Shown: positions 9,564-18,704, numbered from the stretch's first letter. The stretch: 64,000 nucleotides of DNA from Aquimarina aquimarini (GCF_900299535.1 NZ_OMKE01000013.1:1-64000); one strand, 5' to 3'. A program made the numbers and translations. The notes: generated by a model not told the origin, from the sequence alone.

Positions 9564-9715
9564 ATAACAAATTGAATATAATTTTTTACCTCATTATTTC
9601 ATAATTCTCTGAAATCATCTATTCAGTTATTATATTTAAACCATATATAAATCTTATATTTCAATTTTAAACACTAAACCATATTTTTAATTGTCAAATG
9701 TAACTTTATATAAAC

Positions 9716-10186
9716 ATGAAAAATCAAAATAGCGGCTTAAAAATTGACGGTATCGACAAAGAGATTTTGCGTAATCTCATGGAGGATGCGAGAAGGCCTA
9801 TTTTGGAAATTGCCAGAAAAGTTGGTATATCAGGTGCCGCGATTCATCAAAGACTCCGTAAACTAGAAGCTTCTGGTCTTATTGCTGGATCAAAATTTAT
9901 TATAGACCCCAAAGTATTAGGATATAAAACGATGGCTTTTGTAGGTGTATATCTTGACAAAGCGGTAAGCAACCCTAAAGCGGTAAGGCAGTTACGAGAA
10001 ATTCCTGAGGTGATTGAGTGTCATTACACTACAGGAAATTGGTCTATTTTTATTAAAATACTATGTAGAGATAATGAGCATTTAATGAATGTACTAAATA
10101 AAAACATTCAAGCCATAGAAGGGATATCCCGCACAGAAACTTTTATCTCTCTAGATCAACAAATTGATCGACAAATAAAGATATGA
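9716..10186 (+). CDS. Lrp/AsnC family transcriptional regulator
   Basis: 156 residues. The N-terminal winged helix-turn-helix includes the family opening ID-KEILRNLMEDARRP and the recognition region GISGAAIHQRLRKLEASGLI (about 37-56). A RAM/AsnC ligand-binding domain fills the rest. Members sense amino acids and often regulate adjacent amino-acid genes; the saccharopine-reductase-like gene before it and alanine dehydrogenase nearby are candidate targets by position only. Confidence 0.93.
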   Translation: MKNQNSGLKIDGIDKEILRNLMEDARRPILEIARKVGISGAAIHQRLRKLEASGLIAGSKFIIDPKVLGYKTMAFVGVYLDKAVSNPKAVRQLREIPEVIECHYTTGNWSIFIKILCRDNEHLMNVLNKNIQAIEGISRTETFISLDQQIDRQIKI

Positions 10187-10189
10187 TGC

Positions 10190-10234
10190 AAAAAAAATAG
10201 GCTTATATAACAAAATACACAAGCCTATTTTTTT
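10190..10234. terminator. Bidirectional terminator between lrp-like and metallopeptidase genes
   Basis: An A-run plus the arm aaaataggctt pairs with aagcctattttt, followed by a T-run, with a roughly 16-base loop. It lies in the short gap between convergent genes. Confidence 0.85.
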
Positions 10235-10245
10235 ATCTGTTTTTT

Positions 10246-10938
10246 TTAGTTTCTTCTACCCATGAAGATAGAGATAAAATATAATAATGTTGCCAAAGAC
10301 CCTAATGCAGCAACTACATAAGTTCTTGCCGCCCATTTTAGCGCATCTTTAGCTCCTGCATGTTCTTGAGGGGTTAACATATTATTGTTTTCTAACCATG
10401 CCAATGCTCTGTTACTAGCATCATATTCTACTGGTAACGTAATGAATGCAAACAGGGTGGTCACTCCAAACAAAAGTATTCCTATTAAGAAAATAGTGTT
10501 TCCAAATATCATTCCTGAAGCAGAAAGCACAAGTCCTCCCATAATTACCATATTAGATAACTTACTCGCTATACCTACAGCAGGTACAATCTTTGACCTC
10601 ATTGTCAACCAACTATATGCAGTAGCATGTTGTACAGCGTGGCCACATTCATGCGCTGCAACAGCCGCCGCCGCCGCATTGCGTTGACTATACACCCCTT
10701 CACTTAAATTTACTGTCTTATTTGCAGGGTTGTAATGATCTGTTAACATTCCAGGTGTAGAAACCACCTGTACATCTCTAATTCCATTATCCTGCAACAT
10801 TTTTGTAGCAATCTCTGCACCACTCATGCCATTTTGCAAGCTAATCTTAGAGTATTTCTTGAATTTACTTTTGAGCTTATTACTTACAAATGTGCTCACC
10901 AGAAATATGATTCCTGCAATGATATAATATCCCATCAT
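10246..10938 (-). CDS. YugP-type membrane zinc metallopeptidase
   Basis: 230 residues. An N-terminal membrane helix (about 4-20) is followed by the zinc-binding HECGH motif (His96, Glu97, His100), then two hydrophobic segments at about 125-165 and one near the C terminus. This is the layout of the neutral zinc metallopeptidase family 2 (YugP-like). Targets are unknown. It is a single gene, convergent with the Lrp-type regulator. Confidence 0.92.
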   Translation of the reverse strand: MMGYYIIAGIIFLVSTFVSNKLKSKFKKYSKISLQNGMSGAEIATKMLQDNGIRDVQVVSTPGMLTDHYNPANKTVNLSEGVYSQRNAAAAAVAAHECGHAVQHATAYSWLTMRSKIVPAVGIASKLSNMVIMGGLVLSASGMIFGNTIFLIGILLFGVTTLFAFITLPVEYDASNRALAWLENNNMLTPQEHAGAKDALKWAARTYVVAALGSLATLLYFISIFMGRRN

Positions 10939-11061
10939 AACAATATACTTTTTTTAACTGATATCATTTACAAAATAAAATTACTGTAATAAAAACGTCT
11001 TTCTTTTTCAATAATTTCAAATCATAATTGATATGATTTACAATTTTATGTCATAAAATAC

Positions 11062-11090
11062 AAAAACCTCGCCATTTTGCGAGGTTTTTG
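11062..11090 (-). terminator. Terminator after alanine dehydrogenase
   Basis: The arms aaaaacctcgc and gcgaggttttt form an 11-bp stem with a short loop and A/T runs at both ends. It lies just downstream of the minus-strand ald stop. Confidence 0.88.
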
Positions 11091-11124
11091 ATTAAATAAA
11101 CTTGAGTTAGCCAATAAATCGAGT

Positions 11125-12240
11125 TTAATTCAAATATATTTCTACATCTTTTAAAGGAAGGTCAAAAGCTTCTGATATTGCAGGATATACAATATCTCCG
11201 TTTATAACATTCAATCCTTTTTTAAGAGGTTCATTTTCTTTACATGCTTTTTTCCAACCTTTATTTGCTAGTTGTACTGCGTATGGCAAAGTGACATTAG
11301 TTAATGCCAAAGTTGACGTATATGGTACTGCTCCTGGCATATTTGCTACAGAATAATGTACTACATCATCAATAATATACACAGGCTCTTCATGAGTGGT
11401 TGGTTTTGTAGTTTCAAAACAACCTCCCTGATCTACTGCTACATCAACAATCACTGTTCCTGGGCGCATATCTTTAAGCATATCTCTTGTAATTAATTTT
11501 GGTGCTTTTGCTCCAGGAATTAGAACTCCACCAATAATTAAATCAGAATCTTTTATATGCTTACGAATATTATATTCATTTGAGAATTCAGTTTTCACAT
11601 TTGCGGCCATCACATCATCCAAGTAACGCAATCTCTTCATACTGATATCAAGAATTGTAACATCAGCTCCCATTCCTGCAGCCATTTTTGCTGCTTGCGT
11701 ACCTACTACTCCGCCACCTAACACAAGTACTTTAGCAGGAGGAACACCTGGTACACCACCAAGAAGAACTCCTCTTCCTTTTAGTGGTTTTTCTAGAAAT
11801 TTAGCACCTTGCAAAGTAGACATACGTCCTGCAACTTCACTCATTGGAGTTAATAATGGTAAGCTACGGTCAAAATCTTCAACAGTTTCATAAGAAACAC
11901 AAACAGATCCACTTGCCATCATCGCTTTTGTTAATGCTTCTTCTGATGCAAAATGAAAGTATGTAAATACAAGTTGATCTTTTTTGATCAATGCATATTC
12001 TGGTTCAATAGGTTCTTTTACCTTAATAATCATTTCAGCAGTACTATATACTTCTTCGATTGTAGGTAATATTTTTGCTCCAGCATTGATATATTCTTCA
12101 TCTTCAAAACCACTTTGAAGCCCAGCATTACGCTGTATGAAAACAGTATGACCATGCTTAACGAGTTCCATTGTTCCAGCAGGAGTTACACCTACTCTAT
12201 TCTCGTTATTTTTGATTTCTTTGGGTACACCAATTATCAT
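11125..12240 (-). CDS. ald: Alanine dehydrogenase
   Basis: 371 residues, full length for alanine dehydrogenase (L-alanine + NAD+ to pyruvate + ammonia). The start MIIGVPKEIKNNENRVG contains the substrate-binding region, and KVLVLGGGVVGTQAAKMAAGMGA is the NAD-binding Rossmann motif (about 169-191). The conserved MPGAVPYTSTLALTNVTLPY segment is near residue 298. Monocistronic, with its own terminator. Confidence 0.97.
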   Translation of the reverse strand: MIIGVPKEIKNNENRVGVTPAGTMELVKHGHTVFIQRNAGLQSGFEDEEYINAGAKILPTIEEVYSTAEMIIKVKEPIEPEYALIKKDQLVFTYFHFASEEALTKAMMASGSVCVSYETVEDFDRSLPLLTPMSEVAGRMSTLQGAKFLEKPLKGRGVLLGGVPGVPPAKVLVLGGGVVGTQAAKMAAGMGADVTILDISMKRLRYLDDVMAANVKTEFSNEYNIRKHIKDSDLIIGGVLIPGAKAPKLITRDMLKDMRPGTVIVDVAVDQGGCFETTKPTTHEEPVYIIDDVVHYSVANMPGAVPYTSTLALTNVTLPYAVQLANKGWKKACKENEPLKKGLNVINGDIVYPAISEAFDLPLKDVEIYLN

Positions 12241-12367
12241 ATTCTTAATTTTTGGCCGAAAATAAATGTTTTTACCAAAAAAAGCAATAAAAGAGGGTTA
12301 AAAAATACCTTATCAATAATCACTACAACATACTGATAACGAAACCACAAGAAGAAAACCCAGTCTG

Positions 12368-12634
12368 TTATTGTGAGTCAGTATACTTATACTTAAAAAA
12401 CAGTAGTAGAAAAATCGAAATAATGGTTATTACATTTGCAGAAATAATTGGCCAACTATCAATCATAAAGCCATAGATCAACCAACATAACACTCCTGAA
12501 CCAAAAATAAATAACATAGAAAGAGATAGGCCTTCTGCCGATTTTGTTTTCCAAGTTTTATATACTTGTGGTAAAAATGAAGCTGTCGTTAATATAGCGG
12601 CTATATATCCTATAAGTTCTATTGGGTTGATCAT
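12368..12634 (-). CDS. SemiSWEET-type sugar transporter (PQ-loop, MtN3 family)
   Basis: 88 residues with three predicted membrane helices, the size of bacterial SemiSWEET half-transporters that dimerise to carry sugars. The PQ-loop motif LPQVYKTWKTKSAEGLS spans the end of helix 1, and the CWLIYG segment lies in helix 2. It sits 90 bases upstream of the 3' end of leuS on the same strand with no obvious partner. Confidence 0.88.
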   Translation of the reverse strand: MINPIELIGYIAAILTTASFLPQVYKTWKTKSAEGLSLSMLFIFGSGVLCWLIYGFMIDSWPIISANVITIISIFLLLFFKYKYTDSQ

Positions 12635-12665
12635 AAAGCAAAATTTTATTATATCTTGAGAATAT

Positions 12666-12697
12666 CAAAAAGGGCATTCCTTTTATCGGATGCCCTA
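12666..12697 (-). terminator. leuS terminator
   Basis: On the minus strand agggcat pairs with atgccct (12-base loop with further partial pairing), followed by a short T-run. It lies 28 bases after the leuS stop. Confidence 0.8.
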
Positions 12698-12724
12698 TAT
12701 AATTCGATGTCTTTTTATATGAGA

Positions 12725-15538
12725 CTACCCTACAATATTGATAATTTTGCCAGGTACTACAATTACTTTTTTAGGCTCACGACCTGCAAGTTGTTGCTTT
12801 GTTTTTTCATGTGCCATCACTGCTGCTTCTATTTCATCCTTGCTCAAATCCAATGAAAGCTCCATAGTAAATCGTGTTTTTCCATTAAACGAAATCGGAT
12901 ATTTCTTTACACTTTCTACTAGATGTTTCTCTTCAAAAACAGGAAATGCTGCCGTAGCTATTGATCCACTATGCCCTAATCTTTGCCAGAATTCTTCTGC
13001 AATATGTGGTGCATATGGTGATATTAATATTGCTAAAGGCTCTAGTATTGCTCGTGCGGTACATTTTTGGGCTGTTAATTCATTTACAGCAATCATAAAG
13101 GTACTTACAGATGTATTGAACGAGAAGTTCTCGATATCTTCTTCTACCTTCTTAATGGTCTTATGTAGTGTTTTTAAATCTTCTTTTGTAGGTTCTGTAT
13201 CGGTTACTGCAAAATCATCACCGTTATGATATAGCTTCCATAATTTTTTGAGAAAAGAAGAAACTCCTGTAATCCCAGCAGTATTCCATGGTTTTGCCTG
13301 CTCTAATGGCCCAAGGAACATTTCATATAAACGCAAGGTATCTGCCCCATAATCATTACAAATATCATCTGGATTAACAACATTAAACCAACGTTTTGAC
13401 ATTTTTTCTACTTCTCTACCTACAATATATTTTCCTTCTTCAAGTTCAAAATCGGCATCTTTAAACTGCGGTTGCCACTTTTTTAATCCTTCTATATCAA
13501 GTTCATCAGAATTATTGATCAAACTGACATCAATACGAAGTTCTTCTGTATCATGCTGATCTTTTAATCCTTTTGTTACATATGTATTGGTACCGCTTAC
13601 CCTATATACTATAGCACTTGTACCCAAAATCATTCCTTGATTAATCAACTTCTTAAAAGGCTCATCTACCCCAATGTACGATCTATCTTTTAAGAATTTT
13701 GTCCAGAATCTTGAATATAATAAATGACCTGTGGCATGCTCACTACCCCCAATATATAAATCAACATTCTCCCAATATTGCAACGCTTCCGCGGAAGCGA
13801 ATTCTTTATCATTACCAGCATCCATATATCTAAACAAATACCATGAACTCCCTGCCCATCCTGGCATTGTATTGAGTTCTAACGGAAAAATACTGGTGTT
13901 ATTTATCTGATCATTGGATACAACCTTGTTATTTTCTGTATCCCAAGCCCAAACATCGGCACGACCTAATGGTGGCTCTCCTGTTTCTGTAGGTAAATAT
14001 TTTTCGACTTCTGGTAATTGTATAGGTAGGTGTGCTACTTCTATCATCTGTGGCATTCCATCTACATAATATACTGGAAATGGCTCTCCCCAATAGCGTT
14101 GACGACTAAATACTGCATCACGAAGTCTGTAATTGGTTTTTCCTGCTCCTTGTTCTAGCTTTTCTAATTCATAGATAGCTGTTTTGGTTGCTTTTTTATA
14201 GGATAATCCATTTAAGAAATCAGAATTTGCAATAATTGTTTTTTCCTTATCAGCAAAAGCTTCTTGAGAAATATCTATTCCTTCAAAAATATTGGTAATA
14301 GGAATATCAAAATGTTTTGCAAAATCATAATCACGCTGATCTCCACATGGCACTGCCATTACCGCACCAGTACCATATCCCGCCAATACATAGTCACCGA
14401 TCCAGATTGGCACAGGTTCTTTGGTAAATGGGTGTTCTGCATAGGCACCAGTAAAGACGCCACTTATCGTTTTTACATCTGCCATACGCTCACGCTCACT
14501 ACGCTTGGCTGTAGCCTCGATATAGGCTTCAATTTCAGATTTCTGCCCTGGAGTAGTAATTTTTTGTACCAAATCATGTTCTGGAGCTAATGTCATAAAC
14601 GTAACTCCAAAAATGGTATCTGGTCGTGTTGTAAATACTTCTATTACCTCCTCATGTCCTTTGACATTGAATGTGACACCCGCACCTACAGATTTTCCGA
14701 TCCAGTTGCGTTGTGATTCTTTGAGGGCATCTGTCCAGTCTATCCTATCTAATCCTTGTAGCAATCGCTCTGCATAGGCAGAGATTCTCATACTCCATTG
14801 TGTCATTTTCTTACGAATCACAGGATATCCTCCTCGCTCAGAAACACCATTTACAATCTCATCATTGGCCAATACTGTTCCTAATTTGGGACACCAGTTT
14901 ACTTCTGTTTCTGCCAGATATGTCAATCTGTATTTTAAAAAGATCTGCTGCTTTTCTTTGGTAGTATATTTATTCCAATCCTCGGCAGTAAATACAGGAG
15001 TCTCCTCATCACATACCGCATTTACTTTTGTATTTCCTTCTGTAGCAAAAAGAGATTCCAACTCATTAATATCCCTTGCTTTATCTTGATTCTTATCATA
15101 CCATGAATTAAAAAGCTCCACAAAAATCCATTGTGTCCATTTGAAATATTCTGGATTACTGGTACGAACCTCGCGATCCCAATCAAACGAGAAGCCTATT
15201 TTATCTAGTTGCTCACGATAGCGAGCTATATTTTCTTTGGTAGTTATAGATGGGTGTTGCCCTGTCTGAATCGCGTATTGCTCTGCTGGCAATCCAAAAG
15301 AATCATATCCTTGAGGGTGTAATACATTGAATCCTTTATGGCGCTTATATCGTGCATAGATATCACTAGCAATATACCCCAGCGGATGCCCAACATGTAA
15401 TCCTGCTCCTGATGGGTATGGAAACATATCCAACACATAGTACTTTTCTTTAGCACTGTTGTCCTCTGCTCTAAAGGTTTTATTCTCTGCCCAGTATTTT
15501 TGCCATTTGGCTTCAATAGTATTAAAATCGTAACTCAT
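12725..15538 (-). CDS. leuS: Leucyl-tRNA synthetase
   Basis: 937 residues, a class I aminoacyl-tRNA synthetase charging tRNA-Leu. The HIGH motif appears as HVGH (about 48-51, in PYPSGAGLHVGH). The CP1 editing domain includes TTRPDTIFG and the GTGAVMAVP segment, and KMSKR is near residue 724. It is longer than typical bacterial LeuRS (about 860). Part of the excess is a stretch just before KMSKR, rich in acidic residues, that I take as a Bacteroidota-type insertion. Confidence 0.98.
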   Translation of the reverse strand: MSYDFNTIEAKWQKYWAENKTFRAEDNSAKEKYYVLDMFPYPSGAGLHVGHPLGYIASDIYARYKRHKGFNVLHPQGYDSFGLPAEQYAIQTGQHPSITTKENIARYREQLDKIGFSFDWDREVRTSNPEYFKWTQWIFVELFNSWYDKNQDKARDINELESLFATEGNTKVNAVCDEETPVFTAEDWNKYTTKEKQQIFLKYRLTYLAETEVNWCPKLGTVLANDEIVNGVSERGGYPVIRKKMTQWSMRISAYAERLLQGLDRIDWTDALKESQRNWIGKSVGAGVTFNVKGHEEVIEVFTTRPDTIFGVTFMTLAPEHDLVQKITTPGQKSEIEAYIEATAKRSERERMADVKTISGVFTGAYAEHPFTKEPVPIWIGDYVLAGYGTGAVMAVPCGDQRDYDFAKHFDIPITNIFEGIDISQEAFADKEKTIIANSDFLNGLSYKKATKTAIYELEKLEQGAGKTNYRLRDAVFSRQRYWGEPFPVYYVDGMPQMIEVAHLPIQLPEVEKYLPTETGEPPLGRADVWAWDTENNKVVSNDQINNTSIFPLELNTMPGWAGSSWYLFRYMDAGNDKEFASAEALQYWENVDLYIGGSEHATGHLLYSRFWTKFLKDRSYIGVDEPFKKLINQGMILGTSAIVYRVSGTNTYVTKGLKDQHDTEELRIDVSLINNSDELDIEGLKKWQPQFKDADFELEEGKYIVGREVEKMSKRWFNVVNPDDICNDYGADTLRLYEMFLGPLEQAKPWNTAGITGVSSFLKKLWKLYHNGDDFAVTDTEPTKEDLKTLHKTIKKVEEDIENFSFNTSVSTFMIAVNELTAQKCTARAILEPLAILISPYAPHIAEEFWQRLGHSGSIATAAFPVFEEKHLVESVKKYPISFNGKTRFTMELSLDLSKDEIEAAVMAHEKTKQQLAGREPKKVIVVPGKIINIVG

Positions 15539-15557
15539 CTATCTGAAATTAAGACCG

Positions 15558-15565
15558 CAAATTTA
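15558..15565 (-). promoter_or_regulatory. leuS -7 element (TAAATTTG)
   Basis: The minus strand reads TAAATTTG, matching the Bacteroidota -7 consensus, 20 bases upstream of the leuS start codon. No convincing -33 TTTG is seen. Confidence 0.5.
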
Positions 15566-15670
15566 CTAAAACCTTCAAGATAGCACAGTAACATCTTCTA
15601 ATTAATTATTTGCCTGGCAGTAAAAAGTTATTTATCTCATTTTTGATGCAAAAAGGTATTTTAAAGAAGT

Positions 15671-15734
15671 AAAAAGTAGCTTCGAAGTAGCTTTTTGGTT
15701 AAAATTTTAAGCTTTTAGGTTCTTTCTAAAAGCT
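15671..15734 (-). terminator. Two hairpins downstream of panE
   Basis: Bases 15710-15718 pair perfectly with 15726-15734 (agcttttag/ctaaaagct). Further on, 15671-15676 and 15691-15696 flank a cttcgaag palindrome and are followed on the minus strand by a T-run. The second is the better terminator candidate for panE. Confidence 0.5.
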
Positions 15735-15763
15735 ATAAGGTGTTTTTATGAAACTATTTTATT

Positions 15764-16687
15764 CTATTTTCGTGCTTTGAGCTCCATAGGCAACAAACAA
15801 CTGTAGATAAAAGTATTGGTAGGTGTAGAGACTTTTAATCGTTTTCCTTCTTTAACTATATATCCATTAAAATTTTCTAATTCTGAAGGTCTTCCTTCTA
15901 TAATATCTCGTTGTGTAGAAGCTGTAGCTTCATAAGGTTGCTTACTTATAAAAGCAAGAACTTTATCTATGATATCTTTTGGTAAAGAAATCCTTTTGGC
16001 AACTCCAATATCATATATTTCTCTTGCTGTTTGGTGTAAAATGTGACGTGTTTCTATAGTCTCATACATTTCTCCAATAGTAGCGCGAGTAAGCGCCCCC
16101 AAACCACTCACTGTAGCTATAAACATAAATTTGCCCCAGATAGCTGCTTTGATATCTTGTGATATGGTGTTATTGAATCCTGCGGTATCAAATACTTTTT
16201 TTATTGTTTGCAGTCGATCTGTTTTTCTTGCATCTAATTCTCCAAAAACAACCTCTGGTGGGTGCCCAAAATGAGATATAACTCCAGGTGCTTCTATCTT
16301 ACTATATATTCTACACAATCCCCCTAATACATGTTTTGCCCCTAGTACAGCACCTACTTTTTCTGCATTGTCAGCTCCGTTTTGTAGCGGAATCACTACT
16401 GTATCTTCTTTAAGTATAGGTTTGATCATTGTTGCTGCTTCTGTAACTTGCCATGATTTTGTACAGATTAATACCAAGTCTGCTTTATCTACACTTGCTA
16501 TAGTATGGGTTGCCAAATGAGGGTGTGTTATAAAATCTCCTTCTATACTCTTAACTTGTAATCCATTTTTTTGGATTGCTTCTAGGTGTTTTCCTCTGGC
16601 AATCAAAGTAACTTTCTGTCCAGAGTTGGCTATTTTTCCTCCAAAATATCCTCCTACTCCTCCTATTCCTATAATGACTGTATGCAT
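15764..16687 (-). CDS. panE: 2-dehydropantoate 2-reductase (ketopantoate reductase)
   Basis: 307 residues when started at the ATG giving MHTVIIGIGGVGGYFGG. Extending seven codons upstream to a GTG at 16708 would place the start inside a dispersed repeat, so I prefer 16687. The N-terminal GxGGVGGYFG is the NADPH-binding motif. PLQNGADNAEK and the C-terminal SMLQD-equivalent TASTQRDI-x-GRPSELENFNGYIV fit the ApbA/PanE family, which makes pantoate for coenzyme A synthesis. No other pan genes are near. Confidence 0.9.
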   Translation of the reverse strand: MHTVIIGIGGVGGYFGGKIANSGQKVTLIARGKHLEAIQKNGLQVKSIEGDFITHPHLATHTIASVDKADLVLICTKSWQVTEAATMIKPILKEDTVVIPLQNGADNAEKVGAVLGAKHVLGGLCRIYSKIEAPGVISHFGHPPEVVFGELDARKTDRLQTIKKVFDTAGFNNTISQDIKAAIWGKFMFIATVSGLGALTRATIGEMYETIETRHILHQTAREIYDIGVAKRISLPKDIIDKVLAFISKQPYEATASTQRDIIEGRPSELENFNGYIVKEGKRLKVSTPTNTFIYSCLLPMELKARK

Positions 16688-16700
16688 AAGATCAATGTAT

Positions 16701-16806
16701 TTACTCACTAGGTGAGATTTTAATGCTTCGAAGCTTGCCTCGAAATTAAAGGTTTATTTCAAATAAATACTTCGTGGGCTTAGCCCGAGGTAGTTTATTC
16801 TATTTT
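16701..16806 (+). repeat. Dispersed palindromic element, copy 1
   Basis: About 105 bases that reappear inverted at 40891-40995. Shared blocks include ttactcacta, gaggttttaatgctccgaag-like sequence, gaagcttgc, aaattaaag, tgggctta and cgagg. Each copy contains several short internal palindromes (for example gggcttagccc here). It overlaps the alternative GTG start of panE. Confidence 0.82.
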
Positions 16807-16847
16807 TTTTTGCAATTCAAAAACAAAAATGACTTATTTATCAAATC

Positions 16848-16877
16848 TAATGAATCCAAATCAGAACTGGTATAATT
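16848..16877 (-). repeat. Solo end of the TIR element seen at 56637
   Basis: Read on the minus strand this is attataccagttctgattt followed by ggatt, matching the left end of the element at 56637-56660 with about three differences. No second end is found nearby, so it looks like a remnant. Confidence 0.55.
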
Positions 16878-16884
16878 GAATAAC

Positions 16885-16920
16885 AAAAGGAGTGCTTGAT
16901 AACAAACACTCCTTTTTTTT
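16885..16920 (-). terminator. Terminator hairpin between the cytolysin-like gene and panE
   Basis: aaaaggagtg (16885-16894) pairs with cactcctttt (16907-16916), followed by a long T-run on the plus strand and a shorter one on the minus strand. It lies downstream of the minus-strand cytolysin-family gene. Confidence 0.72.
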
Positions 16921-16973
16921 GCATTGCTTAGGTTAAGCAAAGCTCAATTTGGAACAAAGGAAAGGATTCTTCT

Positions 16974-18704
16974 TTATTTTATTAAGTATATCCAGTAATC
17001 AACAGCTACTCTGCCTGCTTCAATTGCAGAAAGAGCTCCATTCCAGGTTCTTTTCTCAAGAGATGGCCCTACCGTTCTATTACTTTCATCAACAAAACTA
17101 TTATGCCTGTCGATATCTACCCATTTCTTTTTACTTGCATCATATTCATAAACAATAGAGCGTTTTCCTCCGTTTGATATATCAGAATTGGGAAAGCATT
17201 TATCATCACATTCTCCTACTTCTGATACTACTCTAAAGCGCTCTCCTATAGCTGATCTCACATTAAAATCTATCACTTCTCCTGAGGCAATTTCTCTTTT
17301 CCCACCATATAAAGGGTAGTAATCTTTTGTAGTATGCTCTATACCATACCCCCATTTTATTTTCTTAGCTGTCTTATACCAAGATCCTAGAGCTGCATCG
17401 TATTTTTCTACATATAATCGCCCGAAAAGTTCTGCTCCTGATGTACCGTGATCTGACCCTTGATGTAAAGAAACATTGGTGGGATCTATTCTTATTTTCT
17501 CATATTCTACCAAATCACAATTTTTGACTGTATATGCTATATTTTGAATGATATTAAAAGTTCTGTTTCCGAACACATAATTCACTTTATACGAGATTGG
17601 ATATCCAGGATTTTGTCGTGATACATTTGCTCCTTTTGCCAAAAACCCTACAACTCCTTCCAAATCATTTGCCAGAGCAGATAATGAGGATGAAATACCT
17701 GACTCAGGATTACCGCCAAGTTGTTTCACTTTTACATTAGCGCTCTCAAAAATCTCTTTATATCTAGTAGACACACTAGCATTAGCACTTCCTATTCCTT
17801 TATATGCAAATTTCAAGGCTGCTTCTACTTCTAGTGCACTTGCATCAGATTCATAGATCATTGTATACAACCTTCCATAAGATACAGATTCTATATAAGA
17901 AGATGGGTTTGCCTGATCAACTGGAACATCCTTATAATCTGTCACATAATTAGTAAGCCTCTCTGGAGAAACATCTTCTTTTAGCCACCCATATTGACCT
18001 ATTATATTCTCTTTTGGAGTAACAGAAGCGGTAAAAAACTGTTGCTTAAGTGTAACAGCAAATCGAGTTTTCTGTTTATTAAAATCAACTCCCATTTTAC
18101 CTGATAGATTGACACTTGGACCTGAGTACCCTGCTTTTAAGGCTACTTGCAATTGTTTCTCGCTATGTATTCTTTCTATAGACACTTCAAAACTTGCAGG
18201 AAAACTGGCATTACTTTCGTAATATTTATTTAGGATTTCATTTAAGTTATCTTGTACTTTTCCTGGTGTTGGAGCTTCTACTTTTCTATAGGTTGAAGAG
18301 GATGTTCCCGACAAAACATTGACTCTCAATTCTACCGGATTTCTGCTTTGTCCATAAATTGGGATAGATACTGGCGCTCCTTCTTGTATTGTTCTTGATG
18401 CCAAAAGATTACCTGGCCATAGCAATGAGCTGTTTGGATCCAGAAGAAAAAAATCTGAGTCACTTTGATCAAAAGAGACGTCTTTGGTAACACAATTCTC
18501 TTCTACCAAACTTTTTTTGGCATTACTTTCTTTATTTCCTTCAGTAATTACCAAATGACTAATACCATCTGGAAGATCCTCACTAAGATACTGAGCTTTT
18601 GGCTCAGATTGATTTACAGACACATCATTTAATGTATCATCATTTTGACAAGATACTAGTATTGCCAGGGCAAAACCCAATAGAGTAATGTTTCTACATT
18701 TCAT
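16974..18704 (-). CDS. Cholesterol-dependent-cytolysin family lipoprotein
   Basis: 576 residues. A lipobox at LVSC (Cys19) followed by QNDD predicts a lipoprotein, and the acidic residues resemble the Bacteroidota surface-export signal. Domains 1-3 follow perfringolysin block by block: LLWPGNLL (94-101), MGVDFNK (204-210), KQQFFTASV (220-228), SYGRLY (275-280), QLGG (328-331) and NPGYPISY (365-372). These pore-forming proteins oligomerise and insert beta hairpins into membranes. The C-terminal domain 4 is divergent: where the Trp-rich undecapeptide is expected there is GECDDKCFPNS (497-507), with two cysteines and no tryptophan, so cholesterol binding is doubtful. It is isolated, with no partner toxin gene beside it. 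Confidence 0.92.
   Translation of the reverse strand: MKCRNITLLGFALAILVSCQNDDTLNDVSVNQSEPKAQYLSEDLPDGISHLVITEGNKESNAKKSLVEENCVTKDVSFDQSDSDFFLLDPNSSLLWPGNLLASRTIQEGAPVSIPIYGQSRNPVELRVNVLSGTSSSTYRKVEAPTPGKVQDNLNEILNKYYESNASFPASFEVSIERIHSEKQLQVALKAGYSGPSVNLSGKMGVDFNKQKTRFAVTLKQQFFTASVTPKENIIGQYGWLKEDVSPERLTNYVTDYKDVPVDQANPSSYIESVSYGRLYTMIYESDASALEVEAALKFAYKGIGSANASVSTRYKEIFESANVKVKQLGGNPESGISSSLSALANDLEGVVGFLAKGANVSRQNPGYPISYKVNYVFGNRTFNIIQNIAYTVKNCDLVEYEKIRIDPTNVSLHQGSDHGTSGAELFGRLYVEKYDAALGSWYKTAKKIKWGYGIEHTTKDYYPLYGGKREIASGEVIDFNVRSAIGERFRVVSEVGECDDKCFPNSDISNGGKRSIVYEYDASKKKWVDIDRHNSFVDESNRTVGPSLEKRTWNGALSAIEAGRVAVDYWIYLIK

Noticed and set aside
15244..15516. 90-residue minus-strand ORF in another frame of leuS
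   Set aside because: It lies entirely inside leuS on the same strand and has no features of its own.
16688..16708. Upstream GTG start for panE
   Set aside because: It lies in a dispersed repeat and adds seven residues before the canonical nucleotide-binding start.
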